From the NCBI GenBank assembly GCA_031296935.1, contig JAVDPD010000012.1:85495-149494 (forward strand): a DNA stretch of 64,000 nucleotides. Reading direction: 5' to 3'. Every line of letters starts with the position of its first letter. Positions within the stretch are counted from its first letter, which is position 1. This document shows positions 20,093 to 28,768 of the stretch, piece by piece. A model generated the notes under the pieces. The model saw nothing but the letters and a program-made list of their open reading frames with translations. It did no database searches and was not told the DNA's origin. A program made the translations under genes and the position numbers. Origin of the DNA: Cerasicoccus maritimus (GTDB lineage: Bacteria > Verrucomicrobiota > Verrucomicrobiia > Opitutales > Cerasicoccaceae).

Positions 20093-20183
20093 AGGGTGTA
20101 TCGCGCACAATTTTAGACGGCATTGAAGTTGGTGGCGCAGTTGGCAACGACACCGCCCATCATTGACGAAATGATTTCTTATA

Positions 20184-21806
20184 ATGTCCCAAAAACTCAA
20201 CATCCTCTGGATTTCCTTTGAAGACACCAACCCTTACTACGGGTGTTATGGGGATCCCGTAGCGATTACCCCCAATTTGGATCGACTGGCAGCCGAAGGG
20301 TGTCGCTGGCCAAATGCCTATTCAACAGCCGGGGTATGCGCACCGGCGCGTGCAGGAATCATTACAGGCATGTATCCAATCTCGATTGGAGCACACCATA
20401 TGCGCACGACCCACGTCCAGAAGGGGATGCCGGAGTTGCCCACACCCTACAACACCGTAGCGCCTCCTCATGTAAAGTGCTTCACTGAATACCTACGCGC
20501 GGCGGGCTACTTCTGCACAAACAACGAGAAAACCGATTACCAGTTCCAAACGCCACGCACCGCATGGGATGAACAAGGCCATCAAGCCCATTGGCGTAAT
20601 CGGCCTGCCCCTGATCAACCATTCTTCTCCGTGTTCAACTTGGGTGTAACTCACGAAAGCGGCATGTGGGAAGACAAGAACCCCAAAGCCTATGTTGATC
20701 CAGACACGATCCCCCTCCCGCCCTACTTCCCTGACACGCCAAAGGTTCGAGAGTCAATGGCCAGGATGTATAACAACATCAGCTATAACGACTCCCTTCT
20801 CGGCCAGATGCTCCAAGACCTTGAAGATGATGGGCTCGCCGAAAACACCATCGTCTTTCACTGGAGCGACCACGGTCCGCTCCCTCGAGGCAAGCGCTGG
20901 CCATACGACTCCGGCATTCACATCCCCATGATCATTCGCTGGCCGGATGGCCTGACCGCAGGCGAAGTCCGCGATGAGCTCATCAGCAGCATCGATCTCG
21001 GACCAACAGTACTGTCACTCGCCGGACTGGATATTCCACACCATATACAGGGCCAGGCGTTTCTCGGACCGGAGCGCGCTCCATCGCGAGACTATGTTTT
21101 CGCATCGAGGGATCGTCACGACTGCACCTACGACCGCGTCCGCGCCTGCCGCGACCAACGCTTCAAATACATCCGCAACTACTATCCCGAAGCACCGCGC
21201 GCAGTCTGGATTCCCTACCTCCACCAGCATCCGATTATGGAGGAACTGTGGCGCTTACATCTGAGCGGAGAATTAACAGATCTACAGGAGAGTCTTTTCT
21301 TTGCAAATACCCGAGCAGTCGAAGAACTCTACGATACAGAAGCTGATCCTTTCGAAACAAACAACCTCGCAAAAGATCTAGCCTACGACTCGGATCGCCG
21401 GCGCCTCAGCGACGCACTCGACAACTGGCTGGATGAAGTTGGTGACATGGGCGAAATTTCTGAGTCAGAAATGGTCGCGCGGTGGTATCCCAACGGCAAG
21501 CAACCGCAAACCGTGGCGCCCATCGCCGCATGCTATCAGGAGGGATGCGCCGGCCTCGGCGTGATGGATGAAGAAACCTGCACCAGCTTTCCTGCAACAA
21601 TCATACTTCAAAGCGCCACTCAAGGTGCCTCAATCGCATATCAACTGGAGGGCGACAGTCACTGGCGGCTCTACACCGGTCCCCTACGACTTCAACCCAA
21701 ACAGCACTCCATTAAGACAATCGCGAATCGCATCGGCTATGCTGAAAGCGAGGAACGACTATACCGAGTAAACGTTAAACAACCATCCACAACCATCAGC
21801 GCGTAG
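20184..21806 (+). CDS. S1-family sulfatase with chitobiase-type C-terminal domain
   Basis: A 540-residue type I sulfatase. N-terminal metal site: LNILWISFEDTNPYYGCYGD. The formylglycine motif C-x-P-x-R is Cys52-Ala-Pro-Ala-Arg56, followed by AGIITG. Further metal and substrate residues lie in VFHWSDHGPLPRGKRW. After the sulfatase fold, the last about 75 residues (FPATIILQSATQGASIAYQL, HSIKTIANRIGY) look like a CHB_HEX C-terminal beta-sandwich. The family hydrolyses sulfate esters or sulfamates, and this one resembles heparan N-sulfatase-type members; the natural substrate is unknown. No signal peptide is visible, so it may act in the cytoplasm. Six bases separate it from the next sulfatase, so the two are co-transcribed. 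The activating enzyme (FGE or anSME) is not in the window. Confidence 0.88.
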   Translation: MSQKLNILWISFEDTNPYYGCYGDPVAITPNLDRLAAEGCRWPNAYSTAGVCAPARAGIITGMYPISIGAHHMRTTHVQKGMPELPTPYNTVAPPHVKCFTEYLRAAGYFCTNNEKTDYQFQTPRTAWDEQGHQAHWRNRPAPDQPFFSVFNLGVTHESGMWEDKNPKAYVDPDTIPLPPYFPDTPKVRESMARMYNNISYNDSLLGQMLQDLEDDGLAENTIVFHWSDHGPLPRGKRWPYDSGIHIPMIIRWPDGLTAGEVRDELISSIDLGPTVLSLAGLDIPHHIQGQAFLGPERAPSRDYVFASRDRHDCTYDRVRACRDQRFKYIRNYYPEAPRAVWIPYLHQHPIMEELWRLHLSGELTDLQESLFFANTRAVEELYDTEADPFETNNLAKDLAYDSDRRRLSDALDNWLDEVGDMGEISESEMVARWYPNGKQPQTVAPIAACYQEGCAGLGVMDEETCTSFPATIILQSATQGASIAYQLEGDSHWRLYTGPLRLQPKQHSIKTIANRIGYAESEERLYRVNVKQPSTTISA

Positions 21807-21812
21807 CCAAAG

Positions 21813-23405
21813 ATGCCTAAGCAAGCTCCGAACTTCCTTTTAATACTCAATGACGATATGGGCTATTCCGACCTCGGTTGCTATGGCGGCGAGGTCGATA
21901 CTCCCAATCTTAATTCGCTCGCGGAAAATGGCCTGCGGTACACCCAGTTTTATAACACGGCACGCTGCTGTCCCTCCCGTGCGTCACTGCTCACCGGCCT
22001 GCACCCGCATCAAGCAGACATCGGGCACATGACGAATAACGACGATGTCGATGGTTACTTGGGCGATCTGAGCCCCCGGTCCGTCACCATCGCCGAGGCG
22101 CTCAAACCCGCAGGCTATCGCAACTACGCTTCCGGCAAGTGGCATATCACGCGTCACATTCAAAACGATGCACCAAAGCACAACTGGCCACTTCAGCGTG
22201 GCTTCGACGATTACTTTGGCATCATCGGTGGAGCGGCTAATTACTACCAGCCTTGCACGCTTGTCCGCGGTAACGAACGCGTGGACCCGCTCGACGAGCC
22301 AGACGATTTTTTCCTAACCGACGCAATTTCAAACCACGCCATTCAGCAACTCACTGCGCATGCCACAACGCATGGCGATCAGCCCTTTTTCCAATACGTT
22401 GCCTATACCGCTCCCCATTGGCCTCTCCACGCCCATGAGCACGATATCGCCAAATATAAGGGACGCTTTGATGCCGGGTGGGACCGCCTTCGCGAGGAAC
22501 GTCTCCACCGTATGAACCAGATGGGCATCATTGACACCAACTGGGACCTGACCAATCGCGACCCCGAAGTTGGCCCCTGGACGGAACAACCCAACCAAGC
22601 TTGGGAAGCACGCCGCATGGAAGTTTACGCAGCACAGATTGACCGCATGGACCAAGGCATCGGTCGCATTATCCAGGCACTCAAGAACAATGGACAGTTT
22701 GAAAATACAGTAATCGTATTCCTCGCGGATAACGGTGGTTGCGCCGAAGAAGTCCAGGCCGAATGGGCGAAGTGGATGCATGGTCGCGCGAGCACCGAAT
22801 ACACACGCGATGGTCGCAAAGTAAGCGTGGGCAATACACCAGACATTTGGCCCGGCGATGAAAGCACCTATAGCAGTTATGGAGTTCCCTGGGCCAATGT
22901 GTCCAATACGCCTTTTCGTCTGTACAAACACTGGGTGCACGAGGGCGGCATCTCGACGCCATTTATCGTTCACTGGCCTGCCGGCATCAAAGCACACGGC
23001 GAATTACGCACCCAGTGCGCCCAGCTCCCCGACGTAATGGCCACATTCCTAGAGCTTGCCGGAACCGAATATCCAAGCGCACGTCAGGGGATGCCAGTCA
23101 AACCACTCGAAGGCTACAGCATGTCGGCTACGTTTGAAAACATGCCGTTCGACCGAGAAGTCCTTTGCTGGGAGCATGAAGGCAATAAAGCGATACGCCG
23201 CGGCAAGTGGAAGCTCGTCTGCCGACATCCGGGTGCTTGGGAACTGTTCGACATAGAAACCGATCGCACAGAAATGCACGACCTGGCCAAGGAAAAATCT
23301 GAGATCGTCGCAGAGCTATCCTCTCTCTACCAACAGTGGGCGAACCGTGTAGGAGTGCGTGACTGGGATGAAATCAATGCCCGCCGTTGCGCACCGAAAG
23401 CATAG
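21813..23405 (+). CDS. Arylsulfatase (S1 family, AtsA-like)
   Basis: A 530-residue sulfatase of the arylsulfatase A/AtsA-like type. Motifs: FLLILNDDMGYSDLGCYGGE (metal-binding Asp pair), formylglycine motif Cys52-Cys-Pro-Ser-Arg56 followed by ASLLTG, GKWHITRH, and VIVFLADNGGCAEE. The C-terminal WKLVCRHPGAWELFDIETDR and TEMHDLA are typical. It lacks a signal peptide. It is the last gene of the plus-strand arm and follows the previous sulfatase by 6 bp, so the two probably act on the same sulfated sugar, one perhaps exo- and one position-specific. That division is inference. Confidence 0.9.
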   Translation: MPKQAPNFLLILNDDMGYSDLGCYGGEVDTPNLNSLAENGLRYTQFYNTARCCPSRASLLTGLHPHQADIGHMTNNDDVDGYLGDLSPRSVTIAEALKPAGYRNYASGKWHITRHIQNDAPKHNWPLQRGFDDYFGIIGGAANYYQPCTLVRGNERVDPLDEPDDFFLTDAISNHAIQQLTAHATTHGDQPFFQYVAYTAPHWPLHAHEHDIAKYKGRFDAGWDRLREERLHRMNQMGIIDTNWDLTNRDPEVGPWTEQPNQAWEARRMEVYAAQIDRMDQGIGRIIQALKNNGQFENTVIVFLADNGGCAEEVQAEWAKWMHGRASTEYTRDGRKVSVGNTPDIWPGDESTYSSYGVPWANVSNTPFRLYKHWVHEGGISTPFIVHWPAGIKAHGELRTQCAQLPDVMATFLELAGTEYPSARQGMPVKPLEGYSMSATFENMPFDREVLCWEHEGNKAIRRGKWKLVCRHPGAWELFDIETDRTEMHDLAKEKSEIVAELSSLYQQWANRVGVRDWDEINARRCAPKA

Positions 23406-23955
23406 CGAAGACTGAGCGAATGAGGTAAACCGATATCACACAACAGACACCCGTCACCGGTGAACGGGCTGATGCAGAACCATGCTCCAACCAGAACGAA
23501 ACGACGTCTCGCAAATCGACACCGCCAGCCAACAGTTTCGCCTCTCGATACTCAGCAATCTTAATCATCGTCAGCGTTGCATCGGTTCCTGTTGTAGCAT
23601 ACTGAGCACGTTGCTGCTTCTGCCGCTTCCTAAGAGGGCGTATAAAAACTCAATTGACCTTCGTTGGAGAGCGTCTTCGTGGTCAAAATTCCATTTCTTC
23701 ACCTCGACGAAACTGGTTTCGCCTCGCTTCAGAAGCCGAAATTTCGCCTCTCGAATACATCTCCCCGACTCGATCAGACTTTTTAGACGCCCTCTTAGTT
23801 TCAAAGGTGTTTTGTATGCCCCGGTATTTTCGACTAGATTCTTTGAAAATGAGGGCAAATCGAGCCCAATTTGACATCTTAATGAGATGATCGACCTCAA
23901 CAATCCACGCACTAAAAACCACCCAATCCTATCACATTCAGCACTTTACACATGG
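23406..23955. other. Intergenic region holding a MITE-like element
   Basis: 550 bp without a credible gene. Its main content is the terminal-inverted-repeat element at 23630-23798. The short open frames here have no family features. Confidence 0.55.
23630..23798. mobile_element. MITE-like element with 20-bp terminal inverted repeats
   Basis: Left end 23630-23649 (CTAAGAGGGCGTATAAAAAC) and right end 23779-23798 (CTTTTTAGACGCCCTCTTAG) are inverted copies matching at 17 of 20 positions. The 169-bp unit has no transposase. The same end motif occurs at 2311-2328, about 60 bp before the IS5-type transposase scrap, so this may be a non-autonomous derivative of that insertion sequence. The outer bases are TA on both sides, but because TA is its own complement and part of the palindrome, a target duplication cannot be proved. 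Confidence 0.55.
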
Positions 23956-24027
23956 TGCGGGCGGAGGGAATCGAACCCTCATCTCAAGCTTGGGAAGCTC
24001 ACATACTAGCCGTTGTACTACGCCCGC
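23956..24027 (-). tRNA. tRNA-Gly (anticodon CCC)
   Basis: The complement folds as a 72-nt cloverleaf: acceptor GCGGGCG/CGCCCGC with discriminator A, D-arm GTAC...GTAT, anticodon stem TGAGC/GCTTG with loop TTCCCAA (anticodon CCC, glycine), and T-arm GAGGG-TTCGATT-CCCTC. The 3' CCA is not encoded. Its 5' end abuts a CTTTG-N5-CAAAG palindrome at 24029-24043. Confidence 0.93.
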
Positions 24028-24127
24028 GCTTTGCAATGCAAAGCATGCACACTGGCATACTGCCTATCGCATGTAAAGCTAATGTCTTTCTGTCAATTCG
24101 AAGACTTGTTCAAACAGCATGTTATCT

Positions 24128-25018
24128 CTAGCGTGCGCCGCCCTGAAAATGGTCAGGGTTTCGCGGCTTTGCTTCTTCCTCCTCCGTCACAGGAGTAGGT
24201 GGAGTGGGCCTTCGCTGAGGCAGCGTTGTCGCGCGCGCCACATACGGCAGCCAATGCTTCACCATCACGTCGAGATCACCACTGGCCTGCAACTTCGCCA
24301 CAAAAGAATCCGCCGCATGCTTAAGCCCGGGGTTCCTTTTGGCAATGCCCCAGGCGATGTATTCATTCGTCAGCACCGCCCCAACCGGAGTCAGCCCCTT
24401 CATGCTATCGTCAGCGGCGAGCCACCAGACAGTCGGCGCATCGGCCACCACCATATCAATCTGCCCCTTGGCCAAATCAGCAGCCGCCACACTGATATTA
24501 TCATAGGGCACGCGCTCGGCGTAGAGGAAGTTTTCGCGCACCAGGAAGTCGCCCGTCGTGCCCTTCTCCACTCCCACACGCGCCTGCGTGTATTTGAGCG
24601 CAAGTGTCGTCGGATAGCGGGATAAGTCACTGGCTCGCACGAGCGGCATCTGCCCAGTCACCAAGTACGGCGTCGAAAAATTAATGCGCACCGAGCGCAC
24701 CTCGGTCGCTGTCATGCCCGACATAATGATATCAATCTTCCCACTGGTCAGGGCTGGGATGAGTTCATCCCAATCCATCACCACAAAATTTAGCGGCACA
24801 CCGAGGTCCATTGCGAATGCACGCGCCAAATCCGCCTCCAGCCCCGCTATGCGCTTGTCCTGAACAAAAATCACGGGTGGCTGCTCCGGGTTAATTCCCA
24901 CCCTCAGCTCCCCTGCGGGTAAAAAGTCAAGAGCAGGTGAGTCTGCCACTTGCGCGCTAAGCGGCGCGGCAACAGGCCAGAGAAGAAAAAACAGGAGGCA
25001 GTAAAAGTACTTTGCCAT
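24128..25018 (-). CDS. Periplasmic solute-binding protein, amino-acid ABC type
   Basis: A 296-residue protein of the bacterial extracellular solute-binding family 3 (PF00497 type). A signal peptide (ends near APLSAQ) is followed by the diagnostic opening LPAGELRVGINPEQPPVIF, then IAGLEADLARAFAMDLGV, KIDIIMSGMTATEVRSVRIN and DMVVADAPTVWWLA. Members bind amino acids or serve as sensor-like domains. No ABC permease or ATPase gene is adjacent, so it is an orphan here. The C-terminus has a Pro/Glu-rich tail (RRPTPPTPVTEEEEAK) beyond the binding fold. The ATG at 25018 is preferred to 25036 because it places the basic residues directly before the signal helix. Confidence 0.85.
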   Translation of the reverse strand: MAKYFYCLLFFLLWPVAAPLSAQVADSPALDFLPAGELRVGINPEQPPVIFVQDKRIAGLEADLARAFAMDLGVPLNFVVMDWDELIPALTSGKIDIIMSGMTATEVRSVRINFSTPYLVTGQMPLVRASDLSRYPTTLALKYTQARVGVEKGTTGDFLVRENFLYAERVPYDNISVAAADLAKGQIDMVVADAPTVWWLAADDSMKGLTPVGAVLTNEYIAWGIAKRNPGLKHAADSFVAKLQASGDLDVMVKHWLPYVARATTLPQRRPTPPTPVTEEEEAKPRNPDHFQGGAR

Positions 25019-25142
25019 GCCCCTCATTTTTCCCAATGCGCCCGCAATCGCAAGCGGTTTTTCCCGGCGAAAACAGACGCTCTATGGATCTGCTTTACGC
25101 AGCACAATTCAGCGGCTCATTAACTTTGCGTCGCAAAGCAAA

Positions 25143-26306
25143 CTAGATCCAACGCTTCTTTCGGAAGTAGACCAAAAACGCTGCAAAGATGAAAAACATT
25201 AGCCCCAGGCACAATGGATACCCATACTTCCAGTATAGTTCGGGCATATTCCACGGGCTTACCTCGTGATCAAAGTTCATCCCATAAACACCGGCAATGA
25301 ACGTGAGCGGCAGAAAAAGCGTCGCAATGATCGTCAGCACTTTCATGACCTCATTGGTTCGGTGTTCCTGCTCCAAGTGATAAAACTCCTGCATCGTTTG
25401 CAGAATGATTCGGCTATGGTCCATGCGATCGACAGCACGGCGCGCTGAGTCTGCCAGGTCGCGGAAATAAAAGCGGTCCTCCTCGGCAATTAGTGAATGG
25501 TCGAGGAGCTCCAGGCGGTTCGCATTATCACGTATCGGCAGCAGAATTCGCATCAGAGCAAGCACGGATCTTTTTTTACGGTAGATCATCTCGATGCTAA
25601 TGCCACCATCGCGATCGCTGTGCCTTCTTTTCCGTGGAGCCTCTTCGTCGCCCTGCGGATCAATCATCACTTGTTCCGTCGCCACAATGTCATCCTCAAC
25701 CTCATCAACGATTGACAACAAGAAATCGTTCTTCACATCGAGCAATGCAAACATCAGGTAGCTATGCCCGCGGCTGCGTATGCGCGCTCCGACCTTGCGA
25801 ATGCGGCGCGCGACCGGCTCGAACAGTTCCTCATTACTCTCCTGCACGCTCAGCAGAAAGTTTTCACCCAGGTAAATCGCCACCTGCTCCATATAAATCG
25901 CGCGCTCTTCCTGTTTAAAGAGGCCCGCTTTGGTCAGCAGAAAAAGGTCGTCGTCAAACTCATCGAGTTTCGGGCGACCATCGGTGTTTAAAATATCCTC
26001 GATCGCCAGCGGATGCACCCCGAGCTTTGTCGTGAGCTCGGTGATCGAAGCACGGTCGCCTACCCCGCGCACGTGTATCCAGGTAACTGCGTCCTTCCCC
26101 ACCATAGCCAGCGCATCGTCTACAGTACATGTGCGCTGCTCCACGTAATCATCAAGCCCGTAAGACATCAGCCGCAATTCCGTTTTTGGGCAGATTCCGC
26201 TTTCCAAGGGAACAACTTCGCCCGGCGGCAGGCCAATGCCGTGATGAAAAACCGTTTCCCGGGTCACTATACGCATCTTTTTAAAAAAAAATATTTTTCC
26301 GGCCAT
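25143..26306 (-). CDS. corA: CorA-family Mg2+/Co2+ transporter
   Basis: A 387-residue CorA channel. The long soluble N-terminal domain (VTWIHVRGVGD, HPLAIEDILNTDGRPKLDEF) leads into helix segments with FREL-type FYFRDLADSARRAVDRM, and two C-terminal membrane helices with the universal signature YGMNF (Gly342-Met-Asn344) at the end of the first. It would form a homopentamer in the inner membrane and conduct divalent cations. A second possible start, MRIVTRE at 26276, would drop an N-terminal FFFKK segment encoded by a long A-run. Monocistronic. Confidence 0.92.
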   Translation of the reverse strand: MAGKIFFFKKMRIVTRETVFHHGIGLPPGEVVPLESGICPKTELRLMSYGLDDYVEQRTCTVDDALAMVGKDAVTWIHVRGVGDRASITELTTKLGVHPLAIEDILNTDGRPKLDEFDDDLFLLTKAGLFKQEERAIYMEQVAIYLGENFLLSVQESNEELFEPVARRIRKVGARIRSRGHSYLMFALLDVKNDFLLSIVDEVEDDIVATEQVMIDPQGDEEAPRKRRHSDRDGGISIEMIYRKKRSVLALMRILLPIRDNANRLELLDHSLIAEEDRFYFRDLADSARRAVDRMDHSRIILQTMQEFYHLEQEHRTNEVMKVLTIIATLFLPLTFIAGVYGMNFDHEVSPWNMPELYWKYGYPLCLGLMFFIFAAFLVYFRKKRWI

Positions 26307-26328
26307 TCCAAGCCCGCGTTTTGTTGAA

Positions 26329-26405
26329 TTTTGGCGCCAGTGAGCACGAGTGAGAGCTACTCACTATTAGTCACTAATATTCAGAGCCACTCAGTGGCGC
26401 CGAAA
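26329..26405. repeat. Palindromic repeat copy A (AGTGAGAGCTACTCACTA family)
   Basis: TTTTGGCGCCAGTGAG at the left and CTCAGTGGCGCCGAAAA at the right are near-perfect inverted repeats around a TGAGAGCTACTCACTA hairpin. Related copies are at 45019-45083 and 63150-63215. Confidence 0.6.
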
Positions 26406-26516
26406 ATTAGACATAATATAGAAAAAGTGCCCCACCGAGCCAACTGAGCCAACTGAACCTGTGTAGCCAGCTGAGCCATTTACGCCCGGAAAAAACTTTG
26501 TTATTATTTAGCCATC

Positions 26517-26630
26517 GTCAGGGGCGAACGGGCAGACCGCCGGTTCCAACCAAATGGCAAACACCACCATCAACGCACTTCTCATAAAACGCCAACCGCA
26601 AACCGTCCGGTCTCCCCGTTCGCCCCTGAC
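26517..26630. repeat. Long hairpin upstream of the phage head cassette
   Basis: A perfect 16-bp stem (26517-26532, GTCAGGGGCGAACGGG, with 26615-26630) continues after one mismatch as AGACCG/CGGTCT and, past a bulge, CGGTT/AACCG. About 27 base pairs close a loop of roughly 60 nt. There is no T-run. It could be a structured RNA, an ancient element end, or a recombination site. Confidence 0.65.
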
Positions 26631-26699
26631 GAAACTCTGCAACACAAAGTAAAAAATCACTCATCCTAATTCTTAAAACCTAATTCCTAAAACTTCGCC

Positions 26700-27149
26700 A
26701 TGAATCCAGCATTCCCAGCCGAACTCATCACCCTTGTGGGCTCCTCGCTCATGGGCGGCATGATGAAAATGTGGGCCATGTCCAACGCCGCTCGCCGCGA
26801 AGAGCGACTGCTCGCCATGCAAGCGCTCAACCAACAAGCCGGCCATATCGACAGTGCCCGCCGCTACTCCAACTCAGGCTTTCAATGGACGCGTCGCGTC
26901 ATTGCGCTGACCTGTGTTTTCTCCGTCATCGCCCTGCCAAAGATCATCGCCATTTGGCGTCCCGACATCCTCATGCAGGTCGGATACCCAGAGCTCGAAG
27001 AAGGCTTTTGGTTCTTCACCAACGACGTGGAAAAAATCCACTGGAAGGAAGTCCGCGGCCTCACCATCACCCCGCTCGACACCCACCTGCTCAGTGCGAT
27101 CGTCGGTCTCTACTTCGGCGGCTCGCTCGCCGGCCACAACCGCTTCTAA
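26700..27149 (+). CDS. Phage holin-like membrane protein (3TM/GTA-holin type candidate)
   Basis: A 149-residue protein with an N-terminal hydrophobic stretch (LITLVGSSLMGGMMKMWAM), a basic cytoplasmic segment (NAARREERLLAMQ), a strong helix (VIALTCVFSVIALPKIIAIW) and a C-terminal hydrophobic end (LLSAIVGLYFGGSLAG). This layout resembles the 3TM holin family of prophages and gene transfer agents. It is the first gene of the head cassette. Its start lies 5 nt after the repeat leader CTAATTCCTAAAAC, with no Shine-Dalgarno. No endolysin gene is nearby, so a lysis role is uncertain; it could be another phage membrane protein. Confidence 0.55.
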   Translation: MNPAFPAELITLVGSSLMGGMMKMWAMSNAARREERLLAMQALNQQAGHIDSARRYSNSGFQWTRRVIALTCVFSVIALPKIIAIWRPDILMQVGYPELEEGFWFFTNDVEKIHWKEVRGLTITPLDTHLLSAIVGLYFGGSLAGHNRF

Positions 27150-27164
27150 CTTTGCAATGCAAAG

Positions 27165-27326
27165 TTATAACGTTCGTAAAGTGTGTAGATTCGTAAAGTT
27201 CAAACGCCCACAACCCTACGAATCCACGAACCTACACACCTACACACCTACACACCCTACACACCTTACACACTCTACACACCCTACACACCCTACACAC
27301 CTACACACCTACGAACTTATAATGAA
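27165..27326. repeat. CYTACACAC iteration tract before a phage gene
   Basis: From about 27236 to 27317 the sequence is almost wholly iterations of CCTACACACC / CTTACACAC units, ending 10 bp before the next start codon. A partly inverted stretch (GTTCGTAAAGTGTGTAG at 27174-27190) precedes it. It belongs to the leader-tract family described in the findings. Confidence 0.7.
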
Positions 27327-27656
27327 ATGAATGCCAATCCTGAATTCCTCGGTTCACTCGTCCTGGCGGGCGCCACACTCCTCGGCGGTCTGCTCTTGAT
27401 CATGCGACTCCGCGAACACTTCACGGAGTCGCCCGACCCCAAGCTCACCTACGCCACTCAAGCTCAGCTTCACCAACTGCGCAAGGAACTGACCGCCCAC
27501 CAACGCGACATCAAAACCGACCACGGCGACATCCATCGCCTCATCCGACAAAACGCCGAACACATCGCCGCCCTCATTGCGCAGTCCAAAATCTACAACC
27601 AGCGCATCACTGAGTTCGACGCCAAGTTCGACAACCTCCACTCCCGCCAACGCTAG
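27327..27656 (+). CDS. Small membrane-anchored coiled-coil phage protein
   Basis: A 109-residue protein with one N-terminal membrane helix (LGSLVLAGATLLGGLLLIM) followed by a long charged helix with heptad character (LHQLRKELTAHQRDIKTDH, IHRLIRQNAEHIAALIAQ). The layout is like phage spanin-type or tail/head accessory membrane proteins, but no family can be named. It sits between the holin-like gene and the small terminase candidate, so a lysis or membrane role is possible. Its start directly follows the CYTACACAC tract. Confidence 0.55.
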   Translation: MNANPEFLGSLVLAGATLLGGLLLIMRLREHFTESPDPKLTYATQAQLHQLRKELTAHQRDIKTDHGDIHRLIRQNAEHIAALIAQSKIYNQRITEFDAKFDNLHSRQR

Positions 27657-27837
27657 CTCTGCATCGCAAAGTAAAACCCATAAACTAAAGCCAAAGACTT
27701 TGCGTTACAAAGTTACTCGCTAACTCCCGCCATCCCCCAACGTCCCACTCAACCCGGCGTCGCAAATCCACGCGGCGCCGGGCGGGGCCCCCGCATACCG
27801 ATTTCCCACCCTACACACCCTACACACCTTAACTACC

Positions 27838-28209
27838 ATGAACAACCAAGACCAACTCCGCGCCGCACGCCGCCAAGTCGAGCAGATCCTCGAATCCGCC
27901 TGCCCGGGCCACAACATGGCCGAGGCCTCCCTCGCCGTCACATGGGAAAACCTCTTCTCCCAACTCTGCGAACTCAAACACCTCGACCTCGCCGAACTCA
28001 ACGTCATCTCAGCCGTCATCCACAAGCTCGTCGGCGCCTTCACTCAGCTCAAGTCACTCGAACTCAAGGTCCACGACGCCGACATCAAACGCGCCGAGTT
28101 CGAGCTCAAGCGCGCCCAACTCGAACAAGCCCTCGAAGCCACTACGCGCCCCGGCGGCCTCACCCCCGAAGTCCTCCAGGAAATCGAGCAAAAGCTCAAC
28201 CTCCTCTAA
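27838..28209 (+). CDS. Small helical phage protein, terminase small-subunit candidate
   Basis: A 123-residue all-helical protein (LRAARRQVEQILESACPG, LNVISAVIHKLVGAFTQL, FELKRAQLEQALEATT). Its place before the large terminase gene is where Mu-like phages encode gp27/DUF3486, and the size is compatible, but no helix-turn-helix signature is certain. The start is preceded by a short CCTACACACC tract (about 27810-27831) and no Shine-Dalgarno. The next terminase gene is separated from it by an opposite-strand gene. Confidence 0.5.
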   Translation: MNNQDQLRAARRQVEQILESACPGHNMAEASLAVTWENLFSQLCELKHLDLAELNVISAVIHKLVGAFTQLKSLELKVHDADIKRAEFELKRAQLEQALEATTRPGGLTPEVLQEIEQKLNLL

Positions 28210-28260
28210 CGCACTTACACACCTACACACTCACGCACTTACACACCAACACCCATGCCA

Positions 28261-28620
28261 TCAATTATTATTAAAATCGATCCGATTCAGCTTCTGCACA
28301 AACTGCTCATAAAACGCATTGCCCGTGCGGAGTGTCTTCTCCGGAACGTCCAGCGTATCCCACTCAGCGCCGCTCACGAGATTCAGAATCGCCACCTTCC
28401 CTTCATAGGTATCGAGCCGCCACAGGTCGCCTTCCGCTGACACCAGAAAAACGTAGCGCCCGCCCTGCTGTTGTATCAGCCGATCCAGCTTCGCATTCAG
28501 CGACTCAATGCTCGTTGAGCCCGTCGTCTTCTTCGACTGCGCCTGCGCTGTGCCCATCAATCCAATCAAAAGGGCAATCATTACAACCCCCATCCGCCAA
28601 CTAAAAATGTGTGTGTTCAT
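28261..28620 (-). CDS. Small secreted protein inside the phage cassette, opposite strand
   Basis: A 119-residue protein with a signal peptide (MNTHIFSWRMGVVMIALLIG, cleavage near AQAQ) and a short mature part (SIESLNAKLDRLIQQQG, YVFLVSAEGDLWRLDTYEGK). No family is recognised. It is the only gene of the cassette on the minus strand and breaks the normal order between the small and large terminase subunits. It could be a cargo (moron-type) gene or a host gene trapped there. An upstream ATG at 28674 would put 18 residues before the signal peptide, so 28620 is preferred. Confidence 0.6.
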   Translation of the reverse strand: MNTHIFSWRMGVVMIALLIGLMGTAQAQSKKTTGSTSIESLNAKLDRLIQQQGGRYVFLVSAEGDLWRLDTYEGKVAILNLVSGAEWDTLDVPEKTLRTGNAFYEQFVQKLNRIDFNNN

Positions 28621-28677
28621 CAACACACAATGCCACACGCCCTCCCCCCTGTCAATCACCGCCACCCCCCACAAAAA

Positions 28678-28768
28678 ACCCTACACACCTTACACACCTA
28701 CACACCCTACCCACCTTACACACCCTACACACCCTACCCACCTTACACACCTTACAAACATCCCTCCC
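28678..28768. repeat. CYTACACAC iteration tract before the terminase gene
   Basis: About nine units of CCTACACACC, CTTACACACC and CCTACCCACC run from 28680 to 28755 and end 13 bp before the terminase start. Read through in frame they would encode Thr-His-Pro or Tyr-Thr-Pro repeats, which argues they are a leader rather than coding sequence. Confidence 0.7.

Larger units (their letters stand above)
26307..26699. other. Repeat-rich region between corA and the phage head cassette
   Basis: No gene. It holds, in order, a partial copy of the AGTGAGAGCTACTCACTA repeat framed by inverted GGCGCC segments (26329-26405), short GAGCCAACT iterations near 26434-26455, a long hairpin at 26517-26630, a palindrome at 26635, and the A-rich leader of the first phage gene. 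Confidence 0.6.

Noticed and set aside
28508-28768. N-terminal extension of the terminase gene
   Set aside because: It would translate the CYTACACAC tract into Thr-His-Pro repeats and overlap the signal-peptide region of the opposite gene. The ATG at 28769 gives the normal TerL start.
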